NCBI GenBank assembly: GCA_035689345.1
Contig: DASSLR010000012.1
Location: 1-64,000 of the forward strand
Length of the DNA stretch: 64,000 nucleotides
Reading direction: 5' to 3'
Source: CF-118 sp035689345
GTDB lineage: Bacteria; Chloroflexota; Dormibacteria; Dormibacterales; Dormibacteraceae
In this document: piece after piece, positions 18,014 to 25,985 of the stretch
Numbering within the stretch: the stretch's first letter is position 1
Layout: each line of letters starts with the position of its first letter
Notes under the pieces: model-generated
What the model saw: the letters and a program-made list of their open reading frames with translations, nothing else
What the model was told of the DNA's origin: nothing
Database searches by the model: none
Made by a program: the position numbers and the translations under genes

Positions 18014-18556
18014 ATGAGAGCTGCTGTCATCGCGATGCTGGCCGTTCTGCTCACCGCTTGCGGTTCGACGTCGCCCGTGGCTTCGACAACCCCTACGCCC
18101 AGCCCCATCGGTGAGCCGACCCCCCACCAATCGCCTCTGATCCCGTGCCTACCGACGCAGGGCGGCACGTCTTCGCGCGCGACCATCGCCGACGTACGTG
18201 TGGGCACCCACACGGGCTACGACCGCGTGGTCGTCGAGTTCACGGGGGGCATGCCCGCCTACAAGCTCGACTGGCAGGATCCCAAGACCTTCGTGGGGCC
18301 CGCCAAAGGAACTCCCGTCAGCGTCGCCGGGGTCGCAGGCCTGCACCTGTACATCTACGGCATGGACATCCCGCCGGCCTACCAGCACGGGACCAACATG
18401 TCGACGCCCGCGTACCCGGTGCTGAGGCAGGTGGTTGTGCTCGGTGTCTACGAGGGCCAGGCCGACATCGCCATCGGCCTCGGCCGGATTGTTTGCCCGA
18501 CCATCTCCACGATGACCGGCCCGGACCGGCTCGTCCTCGATTTCGTGACCACTTGA
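18014..18556 (+). CDS. Lipoprotein with AMIN-like C-terminal domain
   Basis: A 180-residue secreted lipoprotein. The signal peptide ends in a lipobox (LLTAC, C at residue 16), followed by a Pro/Ser/Thr-rich linker to about residue 45. The rest (VGTHTGYDRVVVEFTGGMP through LVLDF at the end) resembles the AMIN-like beta domain of actinobacterial lipoproteins, thought to bind cell-wall or surface components. ATG 18014 fits the signal peptide. Its TGA overlaps the TTG start of the next gene, so the two are coupled. Confidence 0.85.
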   Translation: MRAAVIAMLAVLLTACGSTSPVASTTPTPSPIGEPTPHQSPLIPCLPTQGGTSSRATIADVRVGTHTGYDRVVVEFTGGMPAYKLDWQDPKTFVGPAKGTPVSVAGVAGLHLYIYGMDIPPAYQHGTNMSTPAYPVLRQVVVLGVYEGQADIAIGLGRIVCPTISTMTGPDRLVLDFVTT

Positions 18557-19551
18557 TCGACCCGATCGGCGAGCTGCTCGGCGCCGGGGATCCCGCGCTG
18601 ACATGGGCAGTACGCCACGACATCCTCGACGAGCGCGTCGACGCGCGATCGTTGTGGACGCTGCCCGAGGTCGAGCGCATCTGCCGCCGGCAGCGGCGCG
18701 ACGGCGGATGGGCTTATCCGGGCGCGCGCGTCCGAGCTGAATTGCGCGCGGCCGAGGACTACGCGCAGCTCGCGACCTACAAGCAGCTGCTGGTGCTGGT
18801 GTCGAAGTACCGCCTCGACCGCCGCCATCCGGCGATCGGGCCCGCGGCGGAGTTCCTGCTCGGCAGGCAGACCGGCGATGGGGACATCCGCGGCATGTAC
18901 GGGAACCAGTATTCGCCCAACTACACCGCGGACATCCTCGGCCTGCTGATCGAGGCGGGCTACGGGGACGACCCGAGGGTGCGCCGCGGCCTGGACTGGC
19001 TGCTGGAGATAAGGCAGCGCGACGGAGCCTGGGCGCTGCCCCTGCGCACGGTCGGGCCAAAGCCCGGCGGATTCGCAGCCGTGATGAAGCTGCGCGAGCC
19101 GATCGAACCCGACCGGGCGCGACCGTCATCCCACCTCATCACCGGCGTCGTCCTGCGCGCGCTCGCCGCTCACCCCGCATATCGGAGGCGGCGCGAGACC
19201 CAAGACGCGGCGCTGGTGCTGGTGAGCCGGTTTTTCCGCCCTGACCGCTACGCCGACCGCAGGTCGGCGGCGTACTGGACCAAGCTCACGTTTCCGTTTC
19301 GCTGGACTGACATCGTCTCCTCGCTCGACGCGGTCGGCCGCATTGGGCTCACGGCCGAGGACAAGCATGTCCGCGAGGCGCTCACGTGGCTGCGCGACCA
19401 CCAGCGCAAGGACGGCCTGTGGTCGTCCGGATACCCGGTGACGAAGGATCCGCTGGTCGACCACTGGGTCACGTTCGCGGCGGCGAGGGCGTGGAAGCGG
19501 CTCCGCCTCCTCGAGCCGGCGCACCAGCGCCACGTCCTTGCGGCGGTATGA
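18553..19551 (+). CDS. Alpha/alpha-toroid (prenyltransferase/squalene-cyclase-like) protein
   Basis: A 332-residue protein with repeats resembling the alpha/alpha-toroid of terpene cyclases and protein prenyltransferases. At least four repeats carry a Q-x-DGxW-like core: RRQRRDGGWAYPG, GRQTGDGDIRG, EIRQRDGAWALP and DHQRKDGLWSSG. The catalytic DxDD of squalene-hopene cyclases is not seen, so it may be a binding protein or a divergent enzyme. TTG 18553 is inferred because it overlaps the lipoprotein stop (TTGA) and conserved sequence begins at once; there is no ATG or GTG nearby. The last codons overlap a dormancy-type palindrome for Hsp20. Confidence 0.78.
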   Translation: MIDPIGELLGAGDPALTWAVRHDILDERVDARSLWTLPEVERICRRQRRDGGWAYPGARVRAELRAAEDYAQLATYKQLLVLVSKYRLDRRHPAIGPAAEFLLGRQTGDGDIRGMYGNQYSPNYTADILGLLIEAGYGDDPRVRRGLDWLLEIRQRDGAWALPLRTVGPKPGGFAAVMKLREPIEPDRARPSSHLITGVVLRALAAHPAYRRRRETQDAALVLVSRFFRPDRYADRRSAAYWTKLTFPFRWTDIVSSLDAVGRIGLTAEDKHVREALTWLRDHQRKDGLWSSGYPVTKDPLVDHWVTFAAARAWKRLRLLEPAHQRHVLAAV

Positions 19552-19560
19552 CCAACGGCC
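19549..19560. promoter_or_regulatory. DosR-like palindrome and -10 for Hsp20
   Basis: TGACCAACGGCC matches seven of eight fixed bases and is followed by CTA. A TAGCTT hexamer at 19585-19590 begins 25 positions after the site's last base and could be the -10 element. The Hsp20 start is 71 bases downstream. Confidence 0.45.
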
Positions 19561-19631
19561 CTAGGCAAGCCCGCAAGGGCGAACTAGCTTGAAATCGTTG
19601 GTTGACATCTCAGGAAAGGAGGTGACAAGAG

Positions 19632-20105
19632 ATGCTGACTCGAATTCCGGAAGAGGTCGTTGAGCTCGACAGCCCGATCGCGGAGTTCTTCCGCACGCTG
19701 AGCGGCCCGTGGCCGTTCCGGCCCCTGCTGGCGCTGTCCGGCAAGCACTTCATCCCGACCGCCGACGTCTACGCCCGCAACGGCGAGATGGTGGTCAAGG
19801 TGGACCTGCCGGGCGTCGACCCGAAGGACATCCACATCACGCTGGACGAAGGTGAGCTTCTGATCACCGGCGAGCGCAAGGCGGACAAGGAGGTCAAGGA
19901 GGAGGGCTACTACCGCAAGGAGACGTCGTACGGGTTCTTCGAGCGGAAGATGACGGTGCCCAAGGGCATCAAGGAAGCCGACATCAAGGCCTTCTACGAG
20001 GACGGCGTGCTCGAGGTCGCGATGCCGAAGGCGGCCAAGATCGAGGGCAAGCCCAAGCCGAAGGAGATCCCGGTCAAGCCGGTGGTCAAGCCGGTCAAGG
20101 TCTGA
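19632..20105 (+). CDS. Hsp20/alpha-crystallin small heat-shock protein
   Basis: A 157-residue small heat-shock protein, an ATP-independent holdase. The alpha-crystallin domain spans roughly residues 45-140, with KVDLPGVDPKDIHI, LLITGERK and the closing DGVLEVAMPK strand. The C-terminal IPV of the tail is an IxI-type oligomerisation motif, followed by repeated KPV. AAGGAGG precedes ATG 19632. It stands alone between a dormancy-type promoter and a clear terminator, like hspX of M. tuberculosis. Confidence 0.95.
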   Translation: MLTRIPEEVVELDSPIAEFFRTLSGPWPFRPLLALSGKHFIPTADVYARNGEMVVKVDLPGVDPKDIHITLDEGELLITGERKADKEVKEEGYYRKETSYGFFERKMTVPKGIKEADIKAFYEDGVLEVAMPKAAKIEGKPKPKEIPVKPVVKPVKV

Positions 20106-20124
20106 GCGCTTCTCCCCCACAAGC

Positions 20125-20161
20125 GGAGGGGCCGGGCTCGCCGGCCCCTCCAGCCTTTCTT
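20125..20161 (+). terminator. Intrinsic terminator after Hsp20
   Basis: GGAGGGGCCGG, a GCTCG loop, and CCGGCCCCTCC form a perfect 11-bp stem beginning 20 bases past the Hsp20 stop, followed by CTTTCTT. Confidence 0.85.
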
Positions 20162-20184
20162 CGGTTCTCGTACCATCGCTGCTC

Positions 20185-20826
20185 GTGCACGCCATCGCCT
20201 GGCGACGCGCGGCCGGTTGGGCCGCCGTCGCGATCCCGGTCCTGATGTGGGTCGACTTCCTGACCATGGGCATCTCGCGTGCCGGCTACAACCTGCTGAC
20301 CCGGCCGTTCAGCGACCTGGCGACGACCGGCACCCCCAACGCCGCGATCTTCTCCGCCGGCTTCTTCTTCCTGCCGGGGATACTCACAGTGCTCCTCGGC
20401 GTCGGCCTTTCCTTTGGCGTCCCCGGCAACCTGGCCTGGCGCCTCGGCGCCGCGATGGTGATGGTCGCCGGCGTCTTCCTCGTCTTCACCGGCGTGTTCC
20501 CGCAGGACCCCAGGGTGCCGATGGCGGCGATCCTCCACGGCACCGTGTCGCAGGTGTGCTTCGGCATCGCCAGCGCGGCCCCACTGGTGCTGTTCGCCGG
20601 TTCGAGAGGCCGCCTGCACATGCCCGCCCCGCGCCGCCTGTGGCTCGGCCTGGGAGTCGCCTCGCTCGCGATCGAGGCGTTCGGCGTCCTCGTGCGGCCG
20701 GCCACGCACCTGCCCTATGGGGTCTTCCAGCGGCCCTTCACGGTCGTACTGACCGCGTTCTTCGTCACCACCGGCTTCTGGCTGCTGAGAGGCAGGCAGA
20801 TCGAGGGTCTTTCAGTCCCTGACTGA
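20185..20826 (+). CDS. DUF998-family membrane protein
   Basis: A 213-residue integral membrane protein with about six helices. The pattern WVDFLTMGISRAGYNLLTRPFSDLA in the first loop, GVFPQDP in a central loop, and ATHLPYGVFQR near the end is typical of DUF998 proteins, whose function is unknown. GTG 20185 is the likely start. It is followed after 30 bases by an acyltransferase gene on the same strand. Confidence 0.82.
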   Translation: MHAIAWRRAAGWAAVAIPVLMWVDFLTMGISRAGYNLLTRPFSDLATTGTPNAAIFSAGFFFLPGILTVLLGVGLSFGVPGNLAWRLGAAMVMVAGVFLVFTGVFPQDPRVPMAAILHGTVSQVCFGIASAAPLVLFAGSRGRLHMPAPRRLWLGLGVASLAIEAFGVLVRPATHLPYGVFQRPFTVVLTAFFVTTGFWLLRGRQIEGLSVPD

Positions 20827-20856
20827 CGGCCCGCCGGGGCGGAGACTCGTTCCAGG

Positions 20857-22050
20857 TTGAGCAACGAACGCGTCCACTACCTGGACTGGCTGAAGGTGGT
20901 CATCGTCTACGGCATCGTGGTCTTCCACGTGTCGCTGGTCTTCGCGTACGGCGGGTGGCTGGTTGCCAACCACGACCAGAGCCTTGTTCTAAGCGCGTTC
21001 GCCGGCTTCTGTTTTCCATGGGGGATACCGGCGATGTTCCTCGTCGCCGGCGCGGACGCATGGTTCAGCCTGCGCTCGCGCCCGCTCCAGGATTTCGTGC
21101 GCAAGCGTTTTCTGCGCCTGCTGGTGCCGATGGTAGCCGGTGTCGTGATCCTCACGCCCCTGCAGCGCTTCCTGGTGAGCAGCAACCCGCCGCCTTCGAT
21201 CGATCGCCTGCCCGCCTTCTATGTCGATTTCTTCCAGCACATCCAGCTCGACTGGACGCTCCAGATCGTGAGCCGGTACGGGCTGCACCTGTGGTTTCTC
21301 GGCTACCTGTTCGCCATCTCGGTCGTTTGCGCGCCGGCCATCGCGTGGTTGCGGACGGCCGCCGGCCGGCGGCTGACCTCGTGGATCCTGGCGGTGGCGC
21401 GCCGGCCGGCCGGGCTGCTAGTGCTGGCGGCGCCGCTGGCCCTCAGCCAGCTCGTGCTGCGGTCGCGGTTCAGCGACTACCAGGATTGGGCCGACGTCGC
21501 CACCTATACGCTCGCGTTCTTCTGGGGCGCGGTCATATTCAGCGACCGGCGATTCGAGCTCGTGATCCGCGCCCAGATACGATCGCTGGTGGCCGGAGGC
21601 ATCGGCGCCACGGCGGGGATGGGTGTCCTGTTCCTGATCACGCGACAGCCGGCGGCCATTCCGGGGCCCACGCTCGCGGAGCAAGTGGCGCAGGCCGCCG
21701 TGTGGGGCGTCTTCGTCTGGTCGTGGCTGAACGCCGTCGTCTACCTCGGAATGCGGTGGCTCAACTTCGCGCACCCCGCGATCGACTACGCGAAGGAGTC
21801 GGTGCTGCCGGTCTACGTGATTCACCACCCGTTCGTGCTGGCGGTCGCGTCTTTCGTGGTGACGTGGGACCTCGCCGTCTGGCCGAAGTTCGCGATCATC
21901 CTGGTGATCGTCTTCGCTCTCACGCTCGGGACCTACGAGCTCGGCGTGCGCCGGTGGGCGGCCACGAGGTTCGTCTTCGGTATGAGCCCGCGTCCGAAGC
22001 GCATCGACCAGGCGCCGCCGGCCGGCAGCCTCAGGCTGTCGACCGGCTGA
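20857..22050 (+). CDS. Acyltransferase-3 family membrane protein
   Basis: A 397-residue, roughly ten-helix acyltransferase (PF01757 type; OafA/MdoC-like). Members transfer acetyl or succinyl groups to sugars or lipids outside the membrane. The N-terminal YLDWLKVVIVYGIVVFHV contains the conserved Asp and His pair near residues 8-21. A later YVIHHPFVL stretch is also typical. TTG 20857 is the only start near that block. The acceptor substrate is unknown. Confidence 0.85.
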   Translation: MSNERVHYLDWLKVVIVYGIVVFHVSLVFAYGGWLVANHDQSLVLSAFAGFCFPWGIPAMFLVAGADAWFSLRSRPLQDFVRKRFLRLLVPMVAGVVILTPLQRFLVSSNPPPSIDRLPAFYVDFFQHIQLDWTLQIVSRYGLHLWFLGYLFAISVVCAPAIAWLRTAAGRRLTSWILAVARRPAGLLVLAAPLALSQLVLRSRFSDYQDWADVATYTLAFFWGAVIFSDRRFELVIRAQIRSLVAGGIGATAGMGVLFLITRQPAAIPGPTLAEQVAQAAVWGVFVWSWLNAVVYLGMRWLNFAHPAIDYAKESVLPVYVIHHPFVLAVASFVVTWDLAVWPKFAIILVIVFALTLGTYELGVRRWAATRFVFGMSPRPKRIDQAPPAGSLRLSTG

Positions 22051-22065
22051 CACCCGGCCGGGCCG

Positions 22066-22539
22066 TCACCTGGCGGCCGCGACCTCGGCCCTTACCGTGC
22101 GCGCGAGCGCGTCGCCCCAGGACTTGGCGCGCTCCAGCTCACCCGGCTTAAGGACGGGGTCCTTCCCCTCGACGATGAAGCTGGCCTGCGGAACCACCAC
22201 GTCCGCGCCGAGCTTCTGCAAGCGATGCGATATCCCCGCGCTGGCCGAGCCGGAAATCCAGCGGGGCCATTCCAGCCTTGTGTCGAACGCGGCCATGGGG
22301 ACTCCGTTCAGGGCGCCGAACTCGAGGCCGTCCAGGTACGTCTTCACCGCAGGCGTCATCCCGTGAGCCTCGGTCGGACCGCCGAGCACCACAAGGTCCT
22401 CCTCGCCGCTGAACGTCGCGGGCGCCTCATCGATCGGTACGACGTCGACGGTCCCGAAGGTGCGGATGCCGTCGGCGATGGCCTCCGCCACCCGTCGCGT
22501 GTTCCCGTGCCTTGACGCGTACATGACCAGTGCCTTCAT
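22066..22539 (-). CDS. Flavodoxin-domain protein
   Basis: A 157-residue flavodoxin-like protein. The FMN phosphate-binding loop is YASRHGNTRRVAEAI at the N-terminus, and LVVLGGPTEAHGMTP supplies the second FMN loop. Length is shorter than protoporphyrinogen oxidase HemG but of that general type. It may carry electrons in stress metabolism. ATG 22539 follows the membrane protein gene by 12 bases, so both probably come from the promoter near 23030. Confidence 0.9.
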   Translation of the reverse strand: MKALVMYASRHGNTRRVAEAIADGIRTFGTVDVVPIDEAPATFSGEEDLVVLGGPTEAHGMTPAVKTYLDGLEFGALNGVPMAAFDTRLEWPRWISGSASAGISHRLQKLGADVVVPQASFIVEGKDPVLKPGELERAKSWGDALARTVRAEVAAAR

Positions 22540-22551
22540 TTCAATTCCTCC

Positions 22552-23013
22552 TCATCCGGCAGCCGCCAGGCGTGCCGGTCCGGCGATCGTGGCCGGCGGT
22601 TCGGGCTTGCGCTCCACCGTGCCGTCGGGCCCGGCCACCATGTAGGCGACCATCACGGCCAGCCCGGCGAGCCCGAAGACGAGCCCGAACAGGCCGCCGA
22701 TCAACAGGACGATGAACCAGCTCTTGTCTGCGAGGGCGTACGTGTTGATGACCGCGCCGATCCAGGCGACCAGCTGGACGACGCTGCCGACCAGCGCCAG
22801 CAGACCACCCATCACGATGCCGACGACGCTGGTCCAGAAAATGCCGTCCCTGGCCGGCACGAAGTCGTAGCCGTTGCCCGTGGCCGCCGGGTGCCATGTG
22901 CCGCCAGTCGTCAGCATCGTGGTCACCGCGAATCCGGCGATCAGCACCCCCAGGACAATCGCGACGAGGCCGCCAAGCCACGTCTTGGTAACGAGAGACT
23001 TACTCACGTTCAT
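22552..23013 (-). CDS. Four-helix membrane protein
   Basis: A 153-residue membrane protein with hydrophobic segments near residues 14-35, 61-85, 86-100 and 105-130, and a Pro-rich cytoplasmic tail (VERKPEPPATIAGP). The family is not recognised. CAGGAGG lies three to four bases upstream of ATG 23013. It leads a two-gene unit with the flavodoxin and is divergent from the alpha/beta hydrolase across a gap with an 8/8 dormancy-type palindrome. Confidence 0.78.
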   Translation of the reverse strand: MNVSKSLVTKTWLGGLVAIVLGVLIAGFAVTTMLTTGGTWHPAATGNGYDFVPARDGIFWTSVVGIVMGGLLALVGSVVQLVAWIGAVINTYALADKSWFIVLLIGGLFGLVFGLAGLAVMVAYMVAGPDGTVERKPEPPATIAGPARLAAAG

Positions 23014-23056
23014 TACCTCCTGATTGAGCATGGGCGCCGGCCCCGTGAGGCGACAG

Positions 23057-23068
23057 GGTCGCTCGCCC
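23057..23068. promoter_or_regulatory. DosR-like palindrome, 8/8 match
   Basis: GGTCGCTCGCCC, preceded by G and followed by TA. It lies 59 bases before the hydrolase start (23128) and 43 before the divergent membrane protein start (23013). Confidence 0.5.
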
Positions 23069-23127
23069 TACGGTTGGTGAGGCGTTGGCCCGCTGAGGCA
23101 TTGCCAGGCGATGGGCAGAATCGGTCC

Positions 23128-24024
23128 GTGAACTGGGACGGCCCGGAGACGCGGTTCGTGCGGTTGCACGACGGCCGCCGGCTCGCGTACACGGAGTGGG
23201 GCGACCCAGCGGGAAGTCCTGTGGTGCACATGCACGGAATGCCCGGCTCGCGCTACGAGCACGAGGCGCCTCCCGACTACTACCGATCGCTCGGCGTGCG
23301 TGTCATCACCCCCGACCGGCCGGGATACGGCATGTCGGATCCGCAGCGGCATCGCCGGCTCGTCGATTGGCCCGCCGACGTGGCCGAGCTCGCGGACGCT
23401 CTCGGCATCGCAAGGTTCGGGGTCACCGCGCTGTCGGGCGGAGGGATCTACGCGCTCGCGTGCGCGGCCCTGATCCCGGATCGGGTCACGGCCGTCGTCA
23501 CCACCGGCTGTCCGGGACCGATGCAGTTTCCAGGCGCCCTTAACAACATGCGCCTCATGACGCGGGCCGGGGTCTGGCTCGCGGCCCGCATGCCGTGGCT
23601 GTTCGAAGCCGGTGCGGCTGTGCTGGCGGGCGTGGTGCACGCGCACCCGCGGTTCTTCATCGATCAGGCCTTCCGCGACAAACCGGCCGCCGACCTACGG
23701 CTCTTCTCATCACCAGCGGTGGCCGCGGGCGCAGCCGCCACGCTGCGGGAGGCGATGCATCGCGGTGCCTCCGGATACGTGCAGGACATCCAGGTCCTCG
23801 CGCTGCCCTGGAACATCTCGCTCGGCGACATTCACGTTCCTGTCGAGCTCTGGCATGGAGACCAGGACAACGTGATCCCCGTGCAGCACGGCTATTACCT
23901 GAAGTCCGTGATGCCGGGCGCGACCCTGCGCATCTGTCCAGGGGAAGCGCACATGCTGCTGTGGAGCCACCTGGCGGAGGTCATGCGCGACGTGACCGCG
24001 ACGCCGTCGCCGCGGGCCGCGTGA
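23128..24024 (+). CDS. Alpha/beta hydrolase 1
   Basis: A 298-residue alpha/beta hydrolase. The oxyanion region is MHGMPGS, the nucleophile elbow is ALSGGG (first Gly of GxSxG replaced by Ala), the acid is in HGDQDNVIP, and the catalytic His in PGEAHMLLW. No signal peptide is seen, so it is probably cytosolic. GTG 23128 is chosen since upstream in-frame sequence overlaps the divergent promoter. The substrate is unknown; esterase or lipase activity fits the lipid-storage context but is inferred. Confidence 0.88.
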   Translation: MNWDGPETRFVRLHDGRRLAYTEWGDPAGSPVVHMHGMPGSRYEHEAPPDYYRSLGVRVITPDRPGYGMSDPQRHRRLVDWPADVAELADALGIARFGVTALSGGGIYALACAALIPDRVTAVVTTGCPGPMQFPGALNNMRLMTRAGVWLAARMPWLFEAGAAVLAGVVHAHPRFFIDQAFRDKPAADLRLFSSPAVAAGAAATLREAMHRGASGYVQDIQVLALPWNISLGDIHVPVELWHGDQDNVIPVQHGYYLKSVMPGATLRICPGEAHMLLWSHLAEVMRDVTATPSPRAA

Positions 24025-24032
24025 ACGTGAGG

Positions 24033-24044
24033 GGTCGAACGTCT
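24033..24044. promoter_or_regulatory. DosR-like palindrome, 7/8 match
   Basis: GGTCGAACGTCT lies 61 bases before the start of the small membrane protein at 24106. No convincing -10 hexamer is seen at the usual spacing. Confidence 0.3.
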
Positions 24045-24105
24045 TGGCGCCACCCGCCATTCGCCCCTGGGCGCGGGCCTGCCGCGGGGCCACTGTAAGC
24101 AGGCA

Positions 24106-24294
24106 ATGAGCTCGAAGCGATCGCAATTCAAGCGCGGTGAGGGGATCAGCCTCGGCCTGGCGCTCGGCGCGGCTATGGGACTGATGTTCGCCCAGCTCCT
24201 CGACTGGAACCTGGCCCTGGGCATCGGCATCGGAATCGGCGTGGGGCTTGCGCTCGGCGCGATCTTCGACCTGCGCCTTGGCGGCGTCGAGTAG
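24106..24294 (+). CDS. Small two-helix glycine-zipper membrane protein
   Basis: A 62-residue protein with a basic N-terminus and two hydrophobic helices. The helices are rich in Gly repeats (LGLALGAAMGLMF and ALGIGIGIGVGLALGAIF), a glycine-zipper pattern that favours helix packing in membranes. Function unknown. ATG 24106 is the only sensible start. It stands alone between two alpha/beta hydrolase genes. Confidence 0.65.
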   Translation: MSSKRSQFKRGEGISLGLALGAAMGLMFAQLLDWNLALGIGIGIGVGLALGAIFDLRLGGVE

Positions 24295-24359
24295 CGAACC
24301 CCTGGCCCAGACTCGGTCCGGCCGGGCGGCGAGGGCACGCTGCGCTCCCGCGGGCGCCG

Positions 24360-25277
24360 ATGATCGCCGTCGCGAGACCTAGCCCGATCCGCGGCTCTCG
24401 TAGAATCGCCGCCGCCTTGAAGCTCGGAGTTCGTGTGCTGGCCGCAGTTCTCGCCTTCTGGCTCGTCGCCAGCTTCGCGGGCGAGCGCATCAGCCTGGAG
24501 CCGCCACGTTCCAAGCTCGGAGCCACCCCCTCGCGTTGGGGCATGGCCTACAGCGACGTCACCTTCCGCAGCGCCGACGGGATCACGCTGAGCGGCTGGT
24601 GGATTCCGGGGACGGATCACAGCACGGTCGTCATGGTTCACGGGCTCGGCTCCAATCGCGATGAGCCGCTGAGCCGATCGGCCTACCTCCACGAGGCCGG
24701 GTACAACGTGCTCGTCTTCGACCTCAGGGGGCAGGGCCTATCGGGCGGCGCGGGTACGACGATGGGCTACCGCGAGCCACAGGACGTGAGGGCCGCGGTC
24801 GCCGAAGCGCGCAGCCTCGACAGCGGTCGGATCGCGCTGTTCGGCTATTCGCTTGGGGCGGCTTCCGCGATCGAAGAGGCTGCCAACGATCCCGACGTGA
24901 GCGCGGTCATCGAGGACAGCGGCTTCACCTCTGCGGCTGACGTCATCCTGGCGAGGTTCAGCCATGTCACACGCCTGCCCGCGGTGCCGTTCGCCGCGGC
25001 GGTCCTGGCGTTCAGCACGATCGACTTCGGCACCTCGCCGTGGAACGTGCGGCCCGTCGCGATGGCGGCAACACTGCACAAGCCGCTGCTCGTGATCATC
25101 GGCGGCGCGGACACGATCGTGCCACCGGCCGAGGGCGAGGCGATCTTCCGGGCGGCAGCGGGGCCGAAGCAGCTGCTCGAGGTTCCCGGCGCCGGCCACG
25201 TCCAGGCGTACTACACCGCGCCGGCCCTGTATCAGGCGACGGTCTTGAGATTCCTGGAGCCAAACCTCAAGGGCTAA
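24360..25277 (+). CDS. Membrane-anchored alpha/beta hydrolase 2
   Basis: A 305-residue hydrolase with a basic N-terminus and one membrane helix (residues about 22-42) that probably anchors the domain outside the cell. The catalytic set is clear: VHGLGS oxyanion loop, GYSLG nucleophile elbow, GGADTIVP acid, and GAGHVQAYY histidine. It belongs to the BAAT/peptidase S9-like group of signal-anchored esterases. ATG 24360 is the first start in frame; a later TTG would still keep the helix. Confidence 0.87.
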   Translation: MIAVARPSPIRGSRRIAAALKLGVRVLAAVLAFWLVASFAGERISLEPPRSKLGATPSRWGMAYSDVTFRSADGITLSGWWIPGTDHSTVVMVHGLGSNRDEPLSRSAYLHEAGYNVLVFDLRGQGLSGGAGTTMGYREPQDVRAAVAEARSLDSGRIALFGYSLGAASAIEEAANDPDVSAVIEDSGFTSAADVILARFSHVTRLPAVPFAAAVLAFSTIDFGTSPWNVRPVAMAATLHKPLLVIIGGADTIVPPAEGEAIFRAAAGPKQLLEVPGAGHVQAYYTAPALYQATVLRFLEPNLKG

Positions 25278-25472
25278 CACTCAAGTGGCCGTGCACGCGT
25301 CCTTATATGTGGGTCGCTGTTGTTTACGGCCGCTTCGAACGTTTGGCTCCGGATCGCGTAGCGCCCACGGCCTGCCAGTAACCGAAGTTCGGACCGGCGA
25401 CTCCGGCCGGTCTGTCGCGGGTCGCCGGCCTGTCGGCCGTCGCCGGGCGCTTTCGCCTCGACGCCTGCCGCC
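25278..25472. other. Non-coding convergent gap with nested hairpins
   Basis: No gene is visible. CCGGCGAC (25394-25401) can pair with GTCGCCGG at 25421-25428 or with its direct repeat at 25439-25446, and GACCGG pairs with CCGGTC inside it. This probably acts as a bidirectional terminator between the hydrolase and the GyrI-like gene; there is no T-run. Confidence 0.4.
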
Positions 25473-25958
25473 TCATCGGATGGGCACGACGACTTCCGTC
25501 AGGTAGTCGCCTGGCGTCGTCGCCTCGTCGGGCCCGTTGAGGTAGATCTCTCGCGCGTCGCCTTGCGGATGGTGTCCGTGCGTGCCGATCCACGCGAAGA
25601 GCGCCTCGTACGCCTTCCCGATCCGGTCGTACGGTCCCCGATACAGAACGGTGGCGGACGGGCCGCCCTCGAGCCGGCCGGTGTGGAGCCCGGCGGCCGG
25701 TTCCGGGACCGGCGTGCAGGGGGCGCCCACCTCGACCTGCAGCGTGCCTTCGCTGGGCGGTGATGCGATCAGAAACGGCGGACCAGAAGGCCGTGACCCC
25801 GCCACCGAGATGTGAGAGTAGAGCCGTGCAAAGGCGGCCTGAACGTCACGGCCGATGCTCTGCACCGAGGCCGTGAAGCGAACGCCAAGGTAGTCCTGCG
25901 CGGGCAGGTCCTTGATTTCGATCGCCGTGAGTGTCGTGGTGTCTGCTCTCGTTGCCAT
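25473..25958 (-). CDS. GyrI-like/effector-binding-domain protein
   Basis: A 161-residue stand-alone GyrI-like (AraC effector-binding/SOUL-type) domain. The start LTAIEIKDLPAQDYLGVRFTA and the central LEGGPSATVLYRGPYDRIGKAYEALFAWI are the two halves of the duplicated fold. Such proteins bind or hydrolyse small hydrophobic ligands. It lies directly downstream of an ABC exporter on the same strand (27-base gap), suggesting a ligand-sequestering or ligand-processing partner for the exporter. ATG 25958 is chosen for domain position. Confidence 0.85.
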   Translation of the reverse strand: MATRADTTTLTAIEIKDLPAQDYLGVRFTASVQSIGRDVQAAFARLYSHISVAGSRPSGPPFLIASPPSEGTLQVEVGAPCTPVPEPAAGLHTGRLEGGPSATVLYRGPYDRIGKAYEALFAWIGTHGHHPQGDAREIYLNGPDEATTPGDYLTEVVVPIR

Positions 25959-25985
25959 TTCCGCTTACCTCCCTCCTCGGATTCC

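Noticed and set aside
16711..18213. A 500-codon minus-strand open frame
   Set aside because: It lies antisense to the third WS/DGAT gene, which carries HHAITDG; the minus frame shows no family features.
19602..19607. TTGACA as a -35 promoter element for Hsp20
   Set aside because: It is only 25 bases from the start codon and followed at once by the ribosome-binding site, leaving no room for a -10 and a leader.
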